Assembly: GCA_003164815.1 (NCBI GenBank)
Contig: PLUF01000051.1
Location: 18,533-82,532, forward strand
DNA from: Candidatus Gagatemarchaeum stordalenia
Lineage (GTDB): Archaea > Thermoproteota > Nitrososphaeria > Nitrososphaerales > Gagatemarchaeaceae
DNA: 64,000 bases
Reading direction: 5' to 3'
Both the position numbers and the translations under genes were made by a program. The notes under the pieces were generated by a model. That model was not told the DNA's origin and ran no database searches. It worked only from the letters and a program-made list of their open reading frames with translations. Numbering within the stretch: the first letter of the stretch is position 1; every line of letters starts with the position of its first letter. This document shows, one piece after another, positions 51,365 through 60,241 of the stretch.

Positions 51365-52406
51365 GGCCCATCACGTTCACCGGGGTGCCCGTATTCGCGT
51401 CCAGTATCAGAATGATGTCCTGTCCCTTGTGCGTGTACTTGGCGAACCAGATGGGCGCGTGGAGGAGCTCGCCGTCCCCGACGTCCATCTCGGTGTTCAT
51501 CTGCTGAATCATGTGGTACTGTGAGTGGGCCTTGTCGGACTGGACCTGCGAGACGAACGTCCGTGCCTGATTCTTCGCGTCCTCCTCTCCGATGTCGCCG
51601 TTGAGCACCGGTATCCCTTTCGGGACCTTCGTCAGGTCGAAGAGCGCCCTCTCGGCGAGGTTGAAGGTGTAGTTCTTCGGCTGGTACTCGCTCAGCGCCT
51701 TCAGGGCAACGACCGGAAAGTTGTAGTTGTTGTCCAGCTCCGCGGTCTTGCGATTCCCGCCGCCACCGCCCATCATTCCGAATCCGCCCAACATCATCCC
51801 GAGGCGAGACGCGCCGCCGAGGCCCAGGCCGAATGGCATCCCGAACCGGACAGCCGGGGCGACGGGGAACGACCTCCGGAAGCCTCCGGCCATGACGCCG
51901 AAGAGAGCCGCGGTCGTCGCGATGTTGGCGGTTTCCATCACCATGCTGGTGGCCACGATCGAGGTCCTGGCCGAGACCGGGACGATCCAGTACGGGACGA
52001 GCGACAGGTTCAGGTCCACGAGAGTGGAACTCTCCTGCAGGTGCCGGTGCAGGAGTCCCTGGTCCATGAGCTGGCGGATGCGATCGGTCATCTGGTCCTT
52101 GTCCGTGAACTTGGCGAGCAGCATCGTCTGCTTCTGGATGCTCGACCATCCGTCGTTGCCCAGGGTTATCCCGCTCCCGCAGTACTCGCAGGTGATGACC
52201 ATCTCTCCGAACTTCGGTGAGATGGGAGCCCCGCAGTCGGGGCACTTCATGGAGGTAGCACCCATCGGCGCGATCACGGGAGCCCTTGGCGCCGCCTGAG
52301 CTTGGGGTTGTGCGGCCGATCCCGTGGGGTTGACGCTAGCGCCGCACTTTATGCAGTAGACCGCGTCGTCGGGGAGCTGGGTGCCGCACCTCGGGCAGTA
52401 TACCAT
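51357..52406 (-). CDS. Double zinc-ribbon protein with Gly-rich hydrophobic region
   Basis: A 349-residue protein. Two N-terminal zinc ribbons (YCPRCGTQLPDDAVYCIKCG, KCPDCGAPISPKFGEMVITC then EYCG) precede a beta-rich domain (STLVDLNLSLVPYWIVPVSA), a glycine/methionine-rich stretch (GMPFGLGLGGASRLGMMLGG) that could touch the membrane, and a second beta domain ending LILDANTGTPVNVMG. No known enzyme motif. Its ribbons resemble those of the adjacent SPFH protein, 15 bases upstream, so they may be partners. Confidence 0.75.
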   Translation of the reverse strand: MVYCPRCGTQLPDDAVYCIKCGASVNPTGSAAQPQAQAAPRAPVIAPMGATSMKCPDCGAPISPKFGEMVITCEYCGSGITLGNDGWSSIQKQTMLLAKFTDKDQMTDRIRQLMDQGLLHRHLQESSTLVDLNLSLVPYWIVPVSARTSIVATSMVMETANIATTAALFGVMAGGFRRSFPVAPAVRFGMPFGLGLGGASRLGMMLGGFGMMGGGGGNRKTAELDNNYNFPVVALKALSEYQPKNYTFNLAERALFDLTKVPKGIPVLNGDIGEEDAKNQARTFVSQVQSDKAHSQYHMIQQMNTEMDVGDGELLHAPIWFAKYTHKGQDIILILDANTGTPVNVMGLN

Positions 52407-52421
52407 CGACTATGACCGGCT

Positions 52422-53624
52422 CTACATCGGCTTTCCGCACTGTGGGCAGAACTTCGGGCTGCCCGAGACGCTGGCCCCGCAACTGGGACAGGTCTTGGTC
52501 TGGACTGGCGCGCTCGCCTGGGGGGCCTGCGCGACTGCGGCGCCACAGTTCGGGCAGAACTTGGCGCCCACCTGCAGAGGAGAGCCGCACTGGGCACAGG
52601 TCTGTGCCTTGGCCTGCGCTGGGGGCTGTTGCTGCTGCAGCGAGGTCCCGCAGTTCGGACAGAAGGTGCTCGAGGCCGCAATGAGAGAACCGCAGTTCGG
52701 GCAGGACCTGTTGGGCTGCATCCCTCCCGCCATCCCCTGTGCCATCTGGCCGCCGAAGGCGTAGCCCATCCCGGCGCCGGCACCGATGCCGACACCGAGG
52801 CCCGCCCCGATGCCCGCTGTCCCGCTCTGGTTGTTTGCGGCATCGACCATCGCCTGTCCAGCCTGGTACTGCATGTAGTTGACGCCGAGGACCTGGATCT
52901 GCGACCTGGTGTCGATTGCCTTCTGCACCTCGTCGGGGAGGCTGATCGTGAGGCCCGAGATCTTGTTGATCTCAACGCCATACTGCCCGAAGTTGTCCGG
53001 GGCTAGCGCGAGCACCGCCTGTTCGATCGTTGTGAGGTTCGCAGCCAGGTCGGTGACCTTCAGCCCCTGGGCCTTCATCTTGCCCATCGCGTTGTAGACC
53101 AGGATGACCATCTGCTCCTTCAACCGTGACTCCACGTCGTCGGAAGACTCTGCCGCGAAGGTGCCCACGAACTGGTTGATGAAGTTCTCAGGGGACGACA
53201 CCTTCCACCTGTACTCGCCGAAGACCCTCAGGTTGACAAGCCCGAAGGTGGGGTCGGTGAACTGGTAGGGCTGGGTGCTCCCGAACTTCCCGTCGAGGTA
53301 CCTTTTCTGGAGGTAGTAGACCTCGGCCTGCTGCTGGACGCCCGTGAAGAACTTGAGGAGGTTCCCCACGATGGGGGCGTTGAAGTCCGTGAGGGCGTAC
53401 CTGTTCGGCTGGTCGAAGTAGGTGAGGACCTTTCCGTCCCTGTAGAAGACCGCGATCTCGTCCTCCCTGACCACGATGTTGTCGTTGAGCCTGATGTTTC
53501 GGGGGACCTTCCACATCACGTTGTTCTGCTTGTCCTGGTCCTCCCAGTTGATCGTTATCGACCCGAGGACGCTCCCGCCCGTAGGGGGGATGTCCGTCGT
53601 CTTCTTCGAGAATAGGCCGGTCAT
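52422..53624 (-). CDS. SPFH-domain protein with three C-terminal zinc ribbons
   Basis: A 400-residue member of the SPFH 'virion core protein'/YdjI-like group. SPFH domain: WKVPRNIRLNDNIVVREDEI, AVFYRDGKVLTYFDQPNRYA, LRVFGEYRWKVSSPENFINQ and YGVEINKISGLTISLPDEVQ. A Gly-rich hinge (GLGVGIGAGAGMGYAFGGQM) leads to three zinc ribbons of the form C-P-x-C-G...F-C-P-x-C-G. Such proteins scaffold membranes under stress in bacteria; the archaeal role is inferred. Four-base overlap with the coiled-coil gene upstream. Confidence 0.83.
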   Translation of the reverse strand: MTGLFSKKTTDIPPTGGSVLGSITINWEDQDKQNNVMWKVPRNIRLNDNIVVREDEIAVFYRDGKVLTYFDQPNRYALTDFNAPIVGNLLKFFTGVQQQAEVYYLQKRYLDGKFGSTQPYQFTDPTFGLVNLRVFGEYRWKVSSPENFINQFVGTFAAESSDDVESRLKEQMVILVYNAMGKMKAQGLKVTDLAANLTTIEQAVLALAPDNFGQYGVEINKISGLTISLPDEVQKAIDTRSQIQVLGVNYMQYQAGQAMVDAANNQSGTAGIGAGLGVGIGAGAGMGYAFGGQMAQGMAGGMQPNRSCPNCGSLIAASSTFCPNCGTSLQQQQPPAQAKAQTCAQCGSPLQVGAKFCPNCGAAVAQAPQASAPVQTKTCPSCGASVSGSPKFCPQCGKPM

Positions 53625-54187
53625 GCTTTCACTTCACTGCTGGGCTGGACTGATATATTCTCTATCGTTTCCATCCGAATCACCCACTTCTGCTTGAAGT
53701 CGGTGATGGCAGACCCTACGAGGGACAGGGAGGTCTGGATGGAGTTGGGCGCTGTGGTGTCGTACACGAGGCTGGGCGATGTCGTGAGGGACTGGAGTTG
53801 GAACGCCGAGTTGACGAACCCGTAGTCGTACTCATACAGCTTGTTCAGCTTGTCCTGGTTGATCGAGATGGTGGCGACCCAGCCCGAATATCCCTGCGCG
53901 GCGTGCCTGACCTCGCCGCCGATCTGCTGGACCTGAGAGATTAGCGATCCCACTGATGTCAGGTTCGTGTAATCGCCGGCTGTGGCCATCTGCTTGCGCA
54001 ATGCTTCGAGATTGCCCTTCGACTGGTCAAGCTTGTCGGCCACCTGATTGCGCAGGAGGTTATCGGCGACCCGAAGGTCCTCGAGTGTCCTGTATCCCCT
54101 GAGACCCGGAACGAGCAGCTCAAGCTTCTTCTGAAAACCCCTATTTTCATCGACCTGCTGACGGATATCCGGATTGTCTTGTGACAT
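53621..54187 (-). CDS. Coiled-coil protein linked to the SPFH gene, unknown function
   Basis: A helical protein of about 188 residues (MSQDNPDIRQQVDENRGFQK, LRNQVADKLDQSKGNLEALR, LISQVQQIGGEVRHAAQGYS) with a conserved-looking YSGWVATISINQDKLNKLYE YDYG core. No membrane helix. ATG 54187 is preferred to an upstream TTG at 54196. A TATA-like TTTTATATGAG lies about 45 bases upstream and would drive the three-gene unit 53.6-51.4 kb. Confidence 0.65.
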   Translation of the reverse strand: MSQDNPDIRQQVDENRGFQKKLELLVPGLRGYRTLEDLRVADNLLRNQVADKLDQSKGNLEALRKQMATAGDYTNLTSVGSLISQVQQIGGEVRHAAQGYSGWVATISINQDKLNKLYEYDYGFVNSAFQLQSLTTSPSLVYDTTAPNSIQTSLSLVGSAITDFKQKWVIRMETIENISVQPSSEVKA

Positions 54188-54274
54188 TATTTCCAATTAC
54201 CCTAGATGAGAAATTCAGCCGTGGTTCTCATATAAAACTGTTGAACGGAGGACGGTTCCGGAGGCCCGGACGGA

Positions 54275-55399
54275 CTAGGAATGTCTGGAAATCCGGCGCT
54301 GAGTCGGGACCGTCGATGCATCACCTTCCAGCCAGGCCCTCGCATTTGCCTGGGCGACGTCATCGTTCATCGGCATAGGCGGGTGCTTCATGAGCCACGC
54401 GCTGGGCGCGAGCAGGGGTCCGCCTATCTTTCTGTCGAGCGCGACCTTGCAGTATCTGATTGCGTCGACGACCACCCCGGCAGAGTTGGCCTTGTCATCG
54501 ACCTCGAGCCTGACCTCCATGTTGAACGGCACGCCGGGGAACATCTTCCCCTCTACCCTGATGAAAGCGAGCTTGGTGTTCCCGAGGAACGGTATGAAGT
54601 CGCTGGGACCGACGTAAATCCTGTCGTCGGGGAGCCGCTCCCGGAGCACGTCCTGCACCGCCTCGGTCTTGGATATCTTCTTGGATTCCAGCCTTGACGC
54701 CTCCTTCATGTTGAGGAAGTCGGTGTTACCTCCCACGTTGATCTGGTAGGTCTTGGTGATCTCCACACCCCTGTCCGCACACAGCTGGGCGAGCGTGCGG
54801 TGGACGATCGTGGCGCCGACCACGCCCTTCACGTCGTCGCCGACTATCGGGAGGTTTCTCTCGGTGAAACGGTCTGCCCATTCCCTCCGGGATGCGATGA
54901 AGACGGGCATGCAGTTGACCATCCCGACTCCCGCTTCGAGGGCGACGTCCGCCCAGAATTCGGTCGCCTTCTGGCTGCCGACCGGCAGGTAGTTCACCAG
55001 CACCTCAGTTTTGGTATCCTTGAGTTGGTCGAGGATTGCGCCCCGCAGCTTCGCTGCCGACTTGCCGTCTTTCAGAGGCTTGACCTTGTTGTCGACGAAA
55101 ATCCCGACGCCGTCGAGAGCTGGCGACTCCATGACCACTGCTTCGGTGCCTGGGATGGAATCGACCCAGTCTACCACGTTGGGAGGCTGGTAGATAGCCA
55201 TGGAGAGGGGCTTGCCGATCTTGTTCGCCCCGACGTCGAACGCGCTCACAAACTCGAGGTCCTCTATGCCGTACTTGCCTATCTTGTCGTTACCGTACTT
55301 CGCCGCCTCCCTGTCTCCCGACTTTCGAAGATACACACCCTGGATTATCCCTGAGGCACAGTTACCCACCCCTACGACACCGACTTTTACACCGGACAT
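54275..55399 (-). CDS. ino1: myo-Inositol-1-phosphate synthase
   Basis: NAD-dependent enzyme turning glucose-6-phosphate into inositol-1-phosphate, for archaeal phosphoinositol lipids. NAD site VGVVGVGNCASGIIQGVYL, then EVLVNYLPVGSQKATEFWAD, ADRFTERNLPIVGDDVKGVV, YQINVGGNTDFLNMKEASRL and PFNMEVRLEVDDKANSAGVV. 374 residues fits the short archaeal/actinobacterial type. ATG at 55399. The divergent PadR regulator shares the upstream region and may control it. Confidence 0.95.
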   Translation of the reverse strand: MSGVKVGVVGVGNCASGIIQGVYLRKSGDREAAKYGNDKIGKYGIEDLEFVSAFDVGANKIGKPLSMAIYQPPNVVDWVDSIPGTEAVVMESPALDGVGIFVDNKVKPLKDGKSAAKLRGAILDQLKDTKTEVLVNYLPVGSQKATEFWADVALEAGVGMVNCMPVFIASRREWADRFTERNLPIVGDDVKGVVGATIVHRTLAQLCADRGVEITKTYQINVGGNTDFLNMKEASRLESKKISKTEAVQDVLRERLPDDRIYVGPSDFIPFLGNTKLAFIRVEGKMFPGVPFNMEVRLEVDDKANSAGVVVDAIRYCKVALDRKIGGPLLAPSAWLMKHPPMPMNDDVAQANARAWLEGDASTVPTQRRISRHS

Positions 55400-55484
55400 A
55401 TTTTATACCAGTAAAATATTCAGGGATAAAGGTTTCTCTTGACTCCCGGCGCGCCAAATATGACCACAGGGGAAGATTCGTAAA

Positions 55485-55778
55485 ATGGGCTTCGTGGAAA
55501 GGCTCAAGGACAAGGTCCAGAAGGAGAACCTCTGGTTCTTCCTCTTGCTCCTGCTCTCGACCGAGTCCCGGTACGGTTACGAGCTCAGGGGACTGGTGAA
55601 GGAGCGGTTTGGGTTCTGGAGCGGGACTGTCACCGCGTACAGGGTGCTGTACAGCCTCGAGGCGGCAGGGATGGTGAAGAGCCGAACGGTCGAGAGGCGC
55701 AGGTACTACGAGATTACCGAGAAAGGCAGAAAGGAGTTGGAGGAGGGGAAGACCTTCCTCAAGGGCGTCATCAGCTAG
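55485..55778 (+). CDS. PadR-family transcriptional regulator
   Basis: A 97-residue winged-helix protein: NLWFFLLLLLSTESRYGYEL, RGLVKERFGFWSGTVTAYRV LYSLEAAGMVKSRTVERRRY and YEITEKGRKELEEG give the PadR fold without the long C-terminal dimerisation helix. The effector is unknown. ATG start. Divergent from ino1 with 85 bases between them, and its stop overlaps the convergent cytosine-deaminase-like gene, so either neighbour could be a target. Confidence 0.85.
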   Translation: MGFVERLKDKVQKENLWFFLLLLLSTESRYGYELRGLVKERFGFWSGTVTAYRVLYSLEAAGMVKSRTVERRRYYEITEKGRKELEEGKTFLKGVIS

Positions 55779-57070
55779 GAAGCCTTACCGGTCTGCATCA
55801 GTTCTTCCAGGTCCAGCCTCTCCGTCCCCCTGGGACCTATCAGTTCGGTTACGCTGGGGGTCCGCCTGACGATCACCTTCCCCCTCCTCACGACGTAGAG
55901 AGGAGGAGCCAGCCGCGCCAGCGCCTGGATCTCGGATTTGGCCTCCAGAACGACCAGGTTAGCCGGTTTGCCGGCCTCCACCCCGTACCTTCTCTCCATC
56001 CTGAGGGCCTTCGCTGGGTTGGTGGTGATCAGGTCGAAGGAGTTCGCCAGCTCCCGGTAGCCCGTTAGCTGGCCGACGTGGACGCCCATGAAGAGGGCCT
56101 GCATCATGTCGCCCTTCCCAAGGGGATACCACGGGTCCATGACACAGTCGTGCCCGAGCGCGACGTTGACACCCCACTCCAAGAGCTCCTTGACCCGAGC
56201 CATCCCCCTCCTCTTCGGGTAGGAGTCGAACCGTCCCTGGATCGTTATGTTGATGAGTGGATTGACGACGATTGTGACTCCTGCTCTGCGCAGGATTCGG
56301 TAGAGCTTGGCCGCGTAGGCGTCGTTGTAGGAGCCCATGGCAGTGGCGTGCCCCGCCGTGACCCGTCCCTCGTAGTGCCTCTTGATCGACTGGGCCGCGA
56401 CCACCTCGAGGAACCTCGACTGGTCGTCGTCGGTCTCGTCGACGTGGCCGTCGATGTCTTTCCCGTACTTCTGCGCGAGGTCGAACGCGAACTCGATGGA
56501 CCTCACCCCGTCCTCCCTGGTGAACTCGTGGTGGGGTATCATCCCCACGTTGTCGGCCCCGAGTTCGACCGATTTTTCGAGGAACTCCTGGTTGCGCGGG
56601 TCCGTCATTATCCCGTCCTGGGGGAACGCGGTCACCTGGACGTCCATCAGGTCCTTGAACTCCTCCTTCACCCCTAGCAGGGCCCGCAGAGGCCTCTGTT
56701 TGGGCTCGGTGGTGTCCGCGTTTGTCCTAAGTACCTGCGTCCCGTTCGCGAGCATCAGCTTCAGCATCTTCACCGCCCTACCATGAATCTCATCCTCGCT
56801 GATCTTCCTCTTCTTATCGGCCCAGATCTCGATGCCTTCGAGCAGGGTGCCTGACTTGTTGAACCTCGGATCTCCGTAGGCCAGGGCCGAATCAAGATGG
56901 AAGTGCATGTCCATGAAAGGCGGGACGACGAGGTTCCCGTGAGCGTCTAGCTCCTCCTCCCCCCTCTGGGCCAAGCTCTTGGAGACCTTTCTGATGATCC
57001 CTCCGTCGACCGCCAGGTCGAAGGTTCCGCTCCTTCCACGAAGTCTGGCGTTGCGTACGACTAGCTGCAT
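55775..57070 (-). CDS. Cytosine-deaminase-like amidohydrolase
   Basis: Amidohydrolase-fold enzyme, probably deaminating cytosine or a related base. Metal motif PPFMDMHFHLDSALAYGDPR, substrate loop IDGHVDETDDDQSRFLEVVA, metal His in RVTAGHATAMGSYND and the Asp in NVALGHDCVMDPWYPLG. The C-terminal beta sandwich has VVRRGKVIVRRTP. The start is ATG 57070 (MQLVVRNARL), where the amidohydrolase fold begins. With the APC permease and upp nearby, pyrimidine salvage is a reasonable inference; related enzymes act on creatinine or isoguanine. Confidence 0.82.
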   Translation of the reverse strand: MQLVVRNARLRGRSGTFDLAVDGGIIRKVSKSLAQRGEEELDAHGNLVVPPFMDMHFHLDSALAYGDPRFNKSGTLLEGIEIWADKKRKISEDEIHGRAVKMLKLMLANGTQVLRTNADTTEPKQRPLRALLGVKEEFKDLMDVQVTAFPQDGIMTDPRNQEFLEKSVELGADNVGMIPHHEFTREDGVRSIEFAFDLAQKYGKDIDGHVDETDDDQSRFLEVVAAQSIKRHYEGRVTAGHATAMGSYNDAYAAKLYRILRRAGVTIVVNPLINITIQGRFDSYPKRRGMARVKELLEWGVNVALGHDCVMDPWYPLGKGDMMQALFMGVHVGQLTGYRELANSFDLITTNPAKALRMERRYGVEAGKPANLVVLEAKSEIQALARLAPPLYVVRRGKVIVRRTPSVTELIGPRGTERLDLEELMQTGKAS

Positions 57071-57159
57071 CGAGCCCGCGGCCGGGGATTTCCTATTTAA
57101 CACCGATTGGCGAGCGGGACACGCCGCTTCCGCCGTCGCCCCGCAGTCCATCGCCTCGG

Positions 57160-58497
57160 CTACTTGATGTTCGACCAGACCTGCTCGGCGGCCTGCTGGG
57201 CCGCGTCTACGGCCTCGTCCTCGTCGACGGTCTTGACGGCGCCGTCCTGCACGATAATCCTCCCATCGACTATCACGGTCCTGACGTCTCCGCCGTTGGC
57301 GTAGTAGACCGTGTTCTGGAGCGGGTTGCGCAGGGGAGCCATGTGCGCGCTGTGCCTGTCTATTATCGTGATGTCGGCCTTCTTTCCAGCGGTGAGCGAA
57401 CCTATGCTCTGGGCCATCCCGAGGGCCCTGGCGCTGCCCATGGTCGCGAGGTGGAAGACCGTGCTGGCGTCCATGGTCCTCTTCCCGTGGTCGAGGATTC
57501 TGTTGATCGCGATCGCCTGTCGCATGTTCTCCCAGATGTCCATGGAGAGCCAGTCCACCCCCAGTCCGACTCGGATCCCCTTCGCGAGCATCATCTCGAG
57601 GTTCGGGTAGGCGCCGACCTTGCCATAGATGACGGGGCAGTGGCCTATGGCCGTCCCCCTCTGTCTGATGATCTCCAGGTCCTCTTCGTTCGCGAGGAGC
57701 AGGTGCGCGGCCAGGACGTTCTCGTCGAAGAAACCTAGGCCGTCCAGGTACCCTACCGAGGTCTTCCCGTGGGTGCGTCGGATGTACGCCGCCTCCCTGT
57801 CCGATTGGGCGACGTGGATGTGGATCCCTACGTTGCGCTTCACGGCCTCCTCCTTGGCCGCTTTCAGGAGCTCAGGGCTGCAGGTGTCGGTCGCATGGGT
57901 CCCGATCCTGCAGGTTATGCGGCCCTCCGACTTGCCGTGCCAATCCTCGATCAGTTTGATGTTCGTCTTGAGCTTCTGGTATCCCTGGTCCTCGTCGCGG
58001 CTGTAGTCGTCGTGCTCCAGGTTCCTCAGGTTGACGTCGAAGACCTTGTGGGCTATGACTCCCCTCAGGCCGACCTCGGAGACACCCCGAGCCATCGAGT
58101 CGGCGTAGTGGTAAATGTCGTTGATGCAGGTTATTCCGTACTTCACGCACTCTATCGCGCCCAGTACGTCTATTCGGTAGCTGATCTCGTCGGTGAGGTA
58201 GTCCTCGAGCGGGAGCGCGAAGCCGTAGAAGTGGTTGTCGATGTCCTCGGTCAGACCTCTCAGGAAGTCTCCCGTGATGTGCGTGTGCGCGCTGACGAGG
58301 CCCGGCATGACGATCGACCTGGACCCGTCGATCACCACGTCGCTCTGAGGGTAGCCCTTGAGGACGTCGTCGCTCTCCCCGACCGCGACGATCCTTCCTT
58401 CCTCGACGACCACCGACCCGTCGGAGATGAACGAATCGGGACGCGGGTCCGACGGCATCACAATCGCGTGCTTGACGACTATCGTGGGACGGCTCAT
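57160..58497 (-). CDS. Amidohydrolase of the SAH/MTA deaminase-chlorohydrolase group
   Basis: A 445-residue amidohydrolase. Metal motif PGLVSAHTHITGDFLRGLTE, NVGIHIHVAQSDREAAYIRR, GHCPVIYGKVGAYPNLEMML and VGLGVDWLSMDIWENMRQA are in the order seen in adenosine-derivative deaminases and AtzA-type chlorohydrolases. The tail TVYYANGGDVRTVIVDGRII is also family-typical. ATG 58497, nine bases after the permease stop. Substrate unassigned; S-adenosylhomocysteine, 5'-methylthioadenosine or other amino-purines are candidates. Confidence 0.85.
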   Translation of the reverse strand: MSRPTIVVKHAIVMPSDPRPDSFISDGSVVVEEGRIVAVGESDDVLKGYPQSDVVIDGSRSIVMPGLVSAHTHITGDFLRGLTEDIDNHFYGFALPLEDYLTDEISYRIDVLGAIECVKYGITCINDIYHYADSMARGVSEVGLRGVIAHKVFDVNLRNLEHDDYSRDEDQGYQKLKTNIKLIEDWHGKSEGRITCRIGTHATDTCSPELLKAAKEEAVKRNVGIHIHVAQSDREAAYIRRTHGKTSVGYLDGLGFFDENVLAAHLLLANEEDLEIIRQRGTAIGHCPVIYGKVGAYPNLEMMLAKGIRVGLGVDWLSMDIWENMRQAIAINRILDHGKRTMDASTVFHLATMGSARALGMAQSIGSLTAGKKADITIIDRHSAHMAPLRNPLQNTVYYANGGDVRTVIVDGRIIVQDGAVKTVDEDEAVDAAQQAAEQVWSNIK

Positions 58498-58505
58498 CTG
58501 ACAGC

Positions 58506-60056
58506 CTACTCGGGTGGCAGTTCCTTGAACGTCATCGAGATGTCGATACCGCGCTTCAGGTGGTACCACCTCGATGCGAAGAAGATCAGCACACCGGCGA
58601 CCAGCGCGCCGACGTTGTACCCGTAGGCCAGGGAGTTGCCTCCCCAGATGCCCGGATAGGCGAGGAATAGGTAGTCGAAGATCAGGAAGACCACGGTCGT
58701 CAGCGCCCCTGCGACGGCCATTATGACCTTGGAGCTCCCCTTCTCGTGCTTGCGGGCGTAGAATATCGCCGCGAGGCCAACCGTGGCGAAGTAGAGCATG
58801 GTCAGCGCCGCGGTGCCGTACAGGGCGACGAGGGACCCATAGTATGCTATGACGGCGGCGACGAGGCCGACTCCGATGCCGAGCTCTATCATGTAGGCTG
58901 TCACCGGCGACCCCCACCTCGTATTGAGGGAGGCGATCCTGGTCGGGAGATACCTGTCGAAGGCCTGGGCGAAGAGGTACCTGGACATCACGATGACGAG
59001 GTACGCCAGAATCTGGACGTTCCAGAGAATCCAGCCGAGACCCAGCAGGAACCTGATCACGGAGTTCCCTGACACCCCCATCGCGAGAGTCCAGAAGTTG
59101 AACGAGTAGTTGTAGACCAGCGTGGAGTTGCTCAGGGCGCTGTTGATGAACGCTATCCCGCCGGCGTAGTACATCGCGGCGAAGGCTCCCGTCACCAGCA
59201 GGAAGACCGCGACCGCGCCTATGGGGACGTTCCACTTCTTCGTACGGCCACCCCCCTTCAGCTCAGAGGAGACCGCAGGACCGGCGCTCAGATAGGGGTA
59301 GATGAAGAGGGCGAAAAACGGAAGGACGAGGAACGTGTTCCCGAAGTTGAAGTTTCCTCCCGTGTAGGCGCTCGCGACCGACGAGTAGGTGAGGCCGGAA
59401 CCCTGGGCGTTAAGCGAGTTCATGTAGTTGACCACGCCGGTCTGCCCGCCCAGAACGAGCGAGAGTATTCCCGCGACCACCGAGACGACGCCGACCACAG
59501 TGAGGACCGAGACGAGCTTGAACCCCGCGCTCGGCTTGAAGATGTTGACCAGTATCAGGGCGAGGATCATGACGGTCGCGACCACGAACTGGAGCACCGG
59601 CGCAGAGCCCACCGTCGTCGAAGGAAGCGAGAGCTGGAGGAAGCTGCTGTTCCCGAGGATGACCCCGACGGAGCCCAAGGCGAACACCGCAGATAGCGCC
59701 GTCAGCGAGAAGTAGGGCATGTTGCCCATCGTCCAGCCCGCGAACGTCATCACTGACCCTACTGCGCCGTTCACGTTCCTCGAGACCCAAACATAGTCGC
59801 CGCCCGTGCGCGCGAGGCGCGTCGAGAGCATAGAGTAGACGACGATCTGAGGGATAGACAGGGCGAACGCGATCATGGAAGCATAGACCATGTTCACCCC
59901 GCTGACCGAGGGAAGCAGTATCAGGGTGAATCCGACGGTGCCGAGCGCAACCCCGGCAGACATGTTGCTGATGTTGAGAGCGATGGCGTCAAAGAGGCTT
60001 GCGTTCTTTACGAGGCCCGTACTCTCCCTCACGTAAACGGGTACCTTGGACCCCAA
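58506..60056 (-). CDS. APC-superfamily permease
   Basis: A 516-residue secondary transporter with about 12 hydrophobic helices. The opening LFDAIALNISNMSAGVALGT and the motif GGDYVWVSRNVNGAVGSVMT after helix 2 are amino-acid/polyamine/organocation family features. It is upstream of two amidohydrolases on the same strand; their substrate is probably what it imports. ATG 60056 with a CAGTTAAATAAG box 28 bases upstream, giving a leaderless transcript. Confidence 0.85.
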   Translation of the reverse strand: MGSKVPVYVRESTGLVKNASLFDAIALNISNMSAGVALGTVGFTLILLPSVSGVNMVYASMIAFALSIPQIVVYSMLSTRLARTGGDYVWVSRNVNGAVGSVMTFAGWTMGNMPYFSLTALSAVFALGSVGVILGNSSFLQLSLPSTTVGSAPVLQFVVATVMILALILVNIFKPSAGFKLVSVLTVVGVVSVVAGILSLVLGGQTGVVNYMNSLNAQGSGLTYSSVASAYTGGNFNFGNTFLVLPFFALFIYPYLSAGPAVSSELKGGGRTKKWNVPIGAVAVFLLVTGAFAAMYYAGGIAFINSALSNSTLVYNYSFNFWTLAMGVSGNSVIRFLLGLGWILWNVQILAYLVIVMSRYLFAQAFDRYLPTRIASLNTRWGSPVTAYMIELGIGVGLVAAVIAYYGSLVALYGTAALTMLYFATVGLAAIFYARKHEKGSSKVIMAVAGALTTVVFLIFDYLFLAYPGIWGGNSLAYGYNVGALVAGVLIFFASRWYHLKRGIDISMTFKELPPE

Positions 60057-60079
60057 TCCGGAATCAGAAATTTCCTCGA

Positions 60080-60092
60080 AGCTTATTTAACT
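60080..60092 (-). promoter_or_regulatory. TATA-like promoter of the permease-amidohydrolase unit
   Basis: AGTTAAATAAGCT on the minus strand, centred about 28-30 bases before the permease ATG at 60056. Confidence 0.5.
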
Positions 60093-60208
60093 GTTATTAT
60101 CGGGGATTTTATCCGAGAAAACCGCAATCCACGCGCTATCTTTGCGTCCCCAGCCGAAGAACGCCTCCTTTTGCGTCCTTGCAGGGCGGAAGAGTCCACA
60201 CAACCACG

Positions 60209-60217
60209 ATTTTATAG
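60209..60217 (+). promoter_or_regulatory. TATA-like promoter of the phosphoesterase gene
   Basis: ATTTTATAG on the plus strand, about 29 bases before the TTG at 60242. Confidence 0.5.
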
Positions 60218-60241
60218 AGCGACTGAGGCTCGGCGACGCGG

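Noticed and set aside
57160-59235. A 691-residue reading frame spanning the amidohydrolase and half of the permease
   Set aside because: The upstream 246 codons are an antisense-frame shadow of the APC permease; the enzyme begins at ATG 58497.
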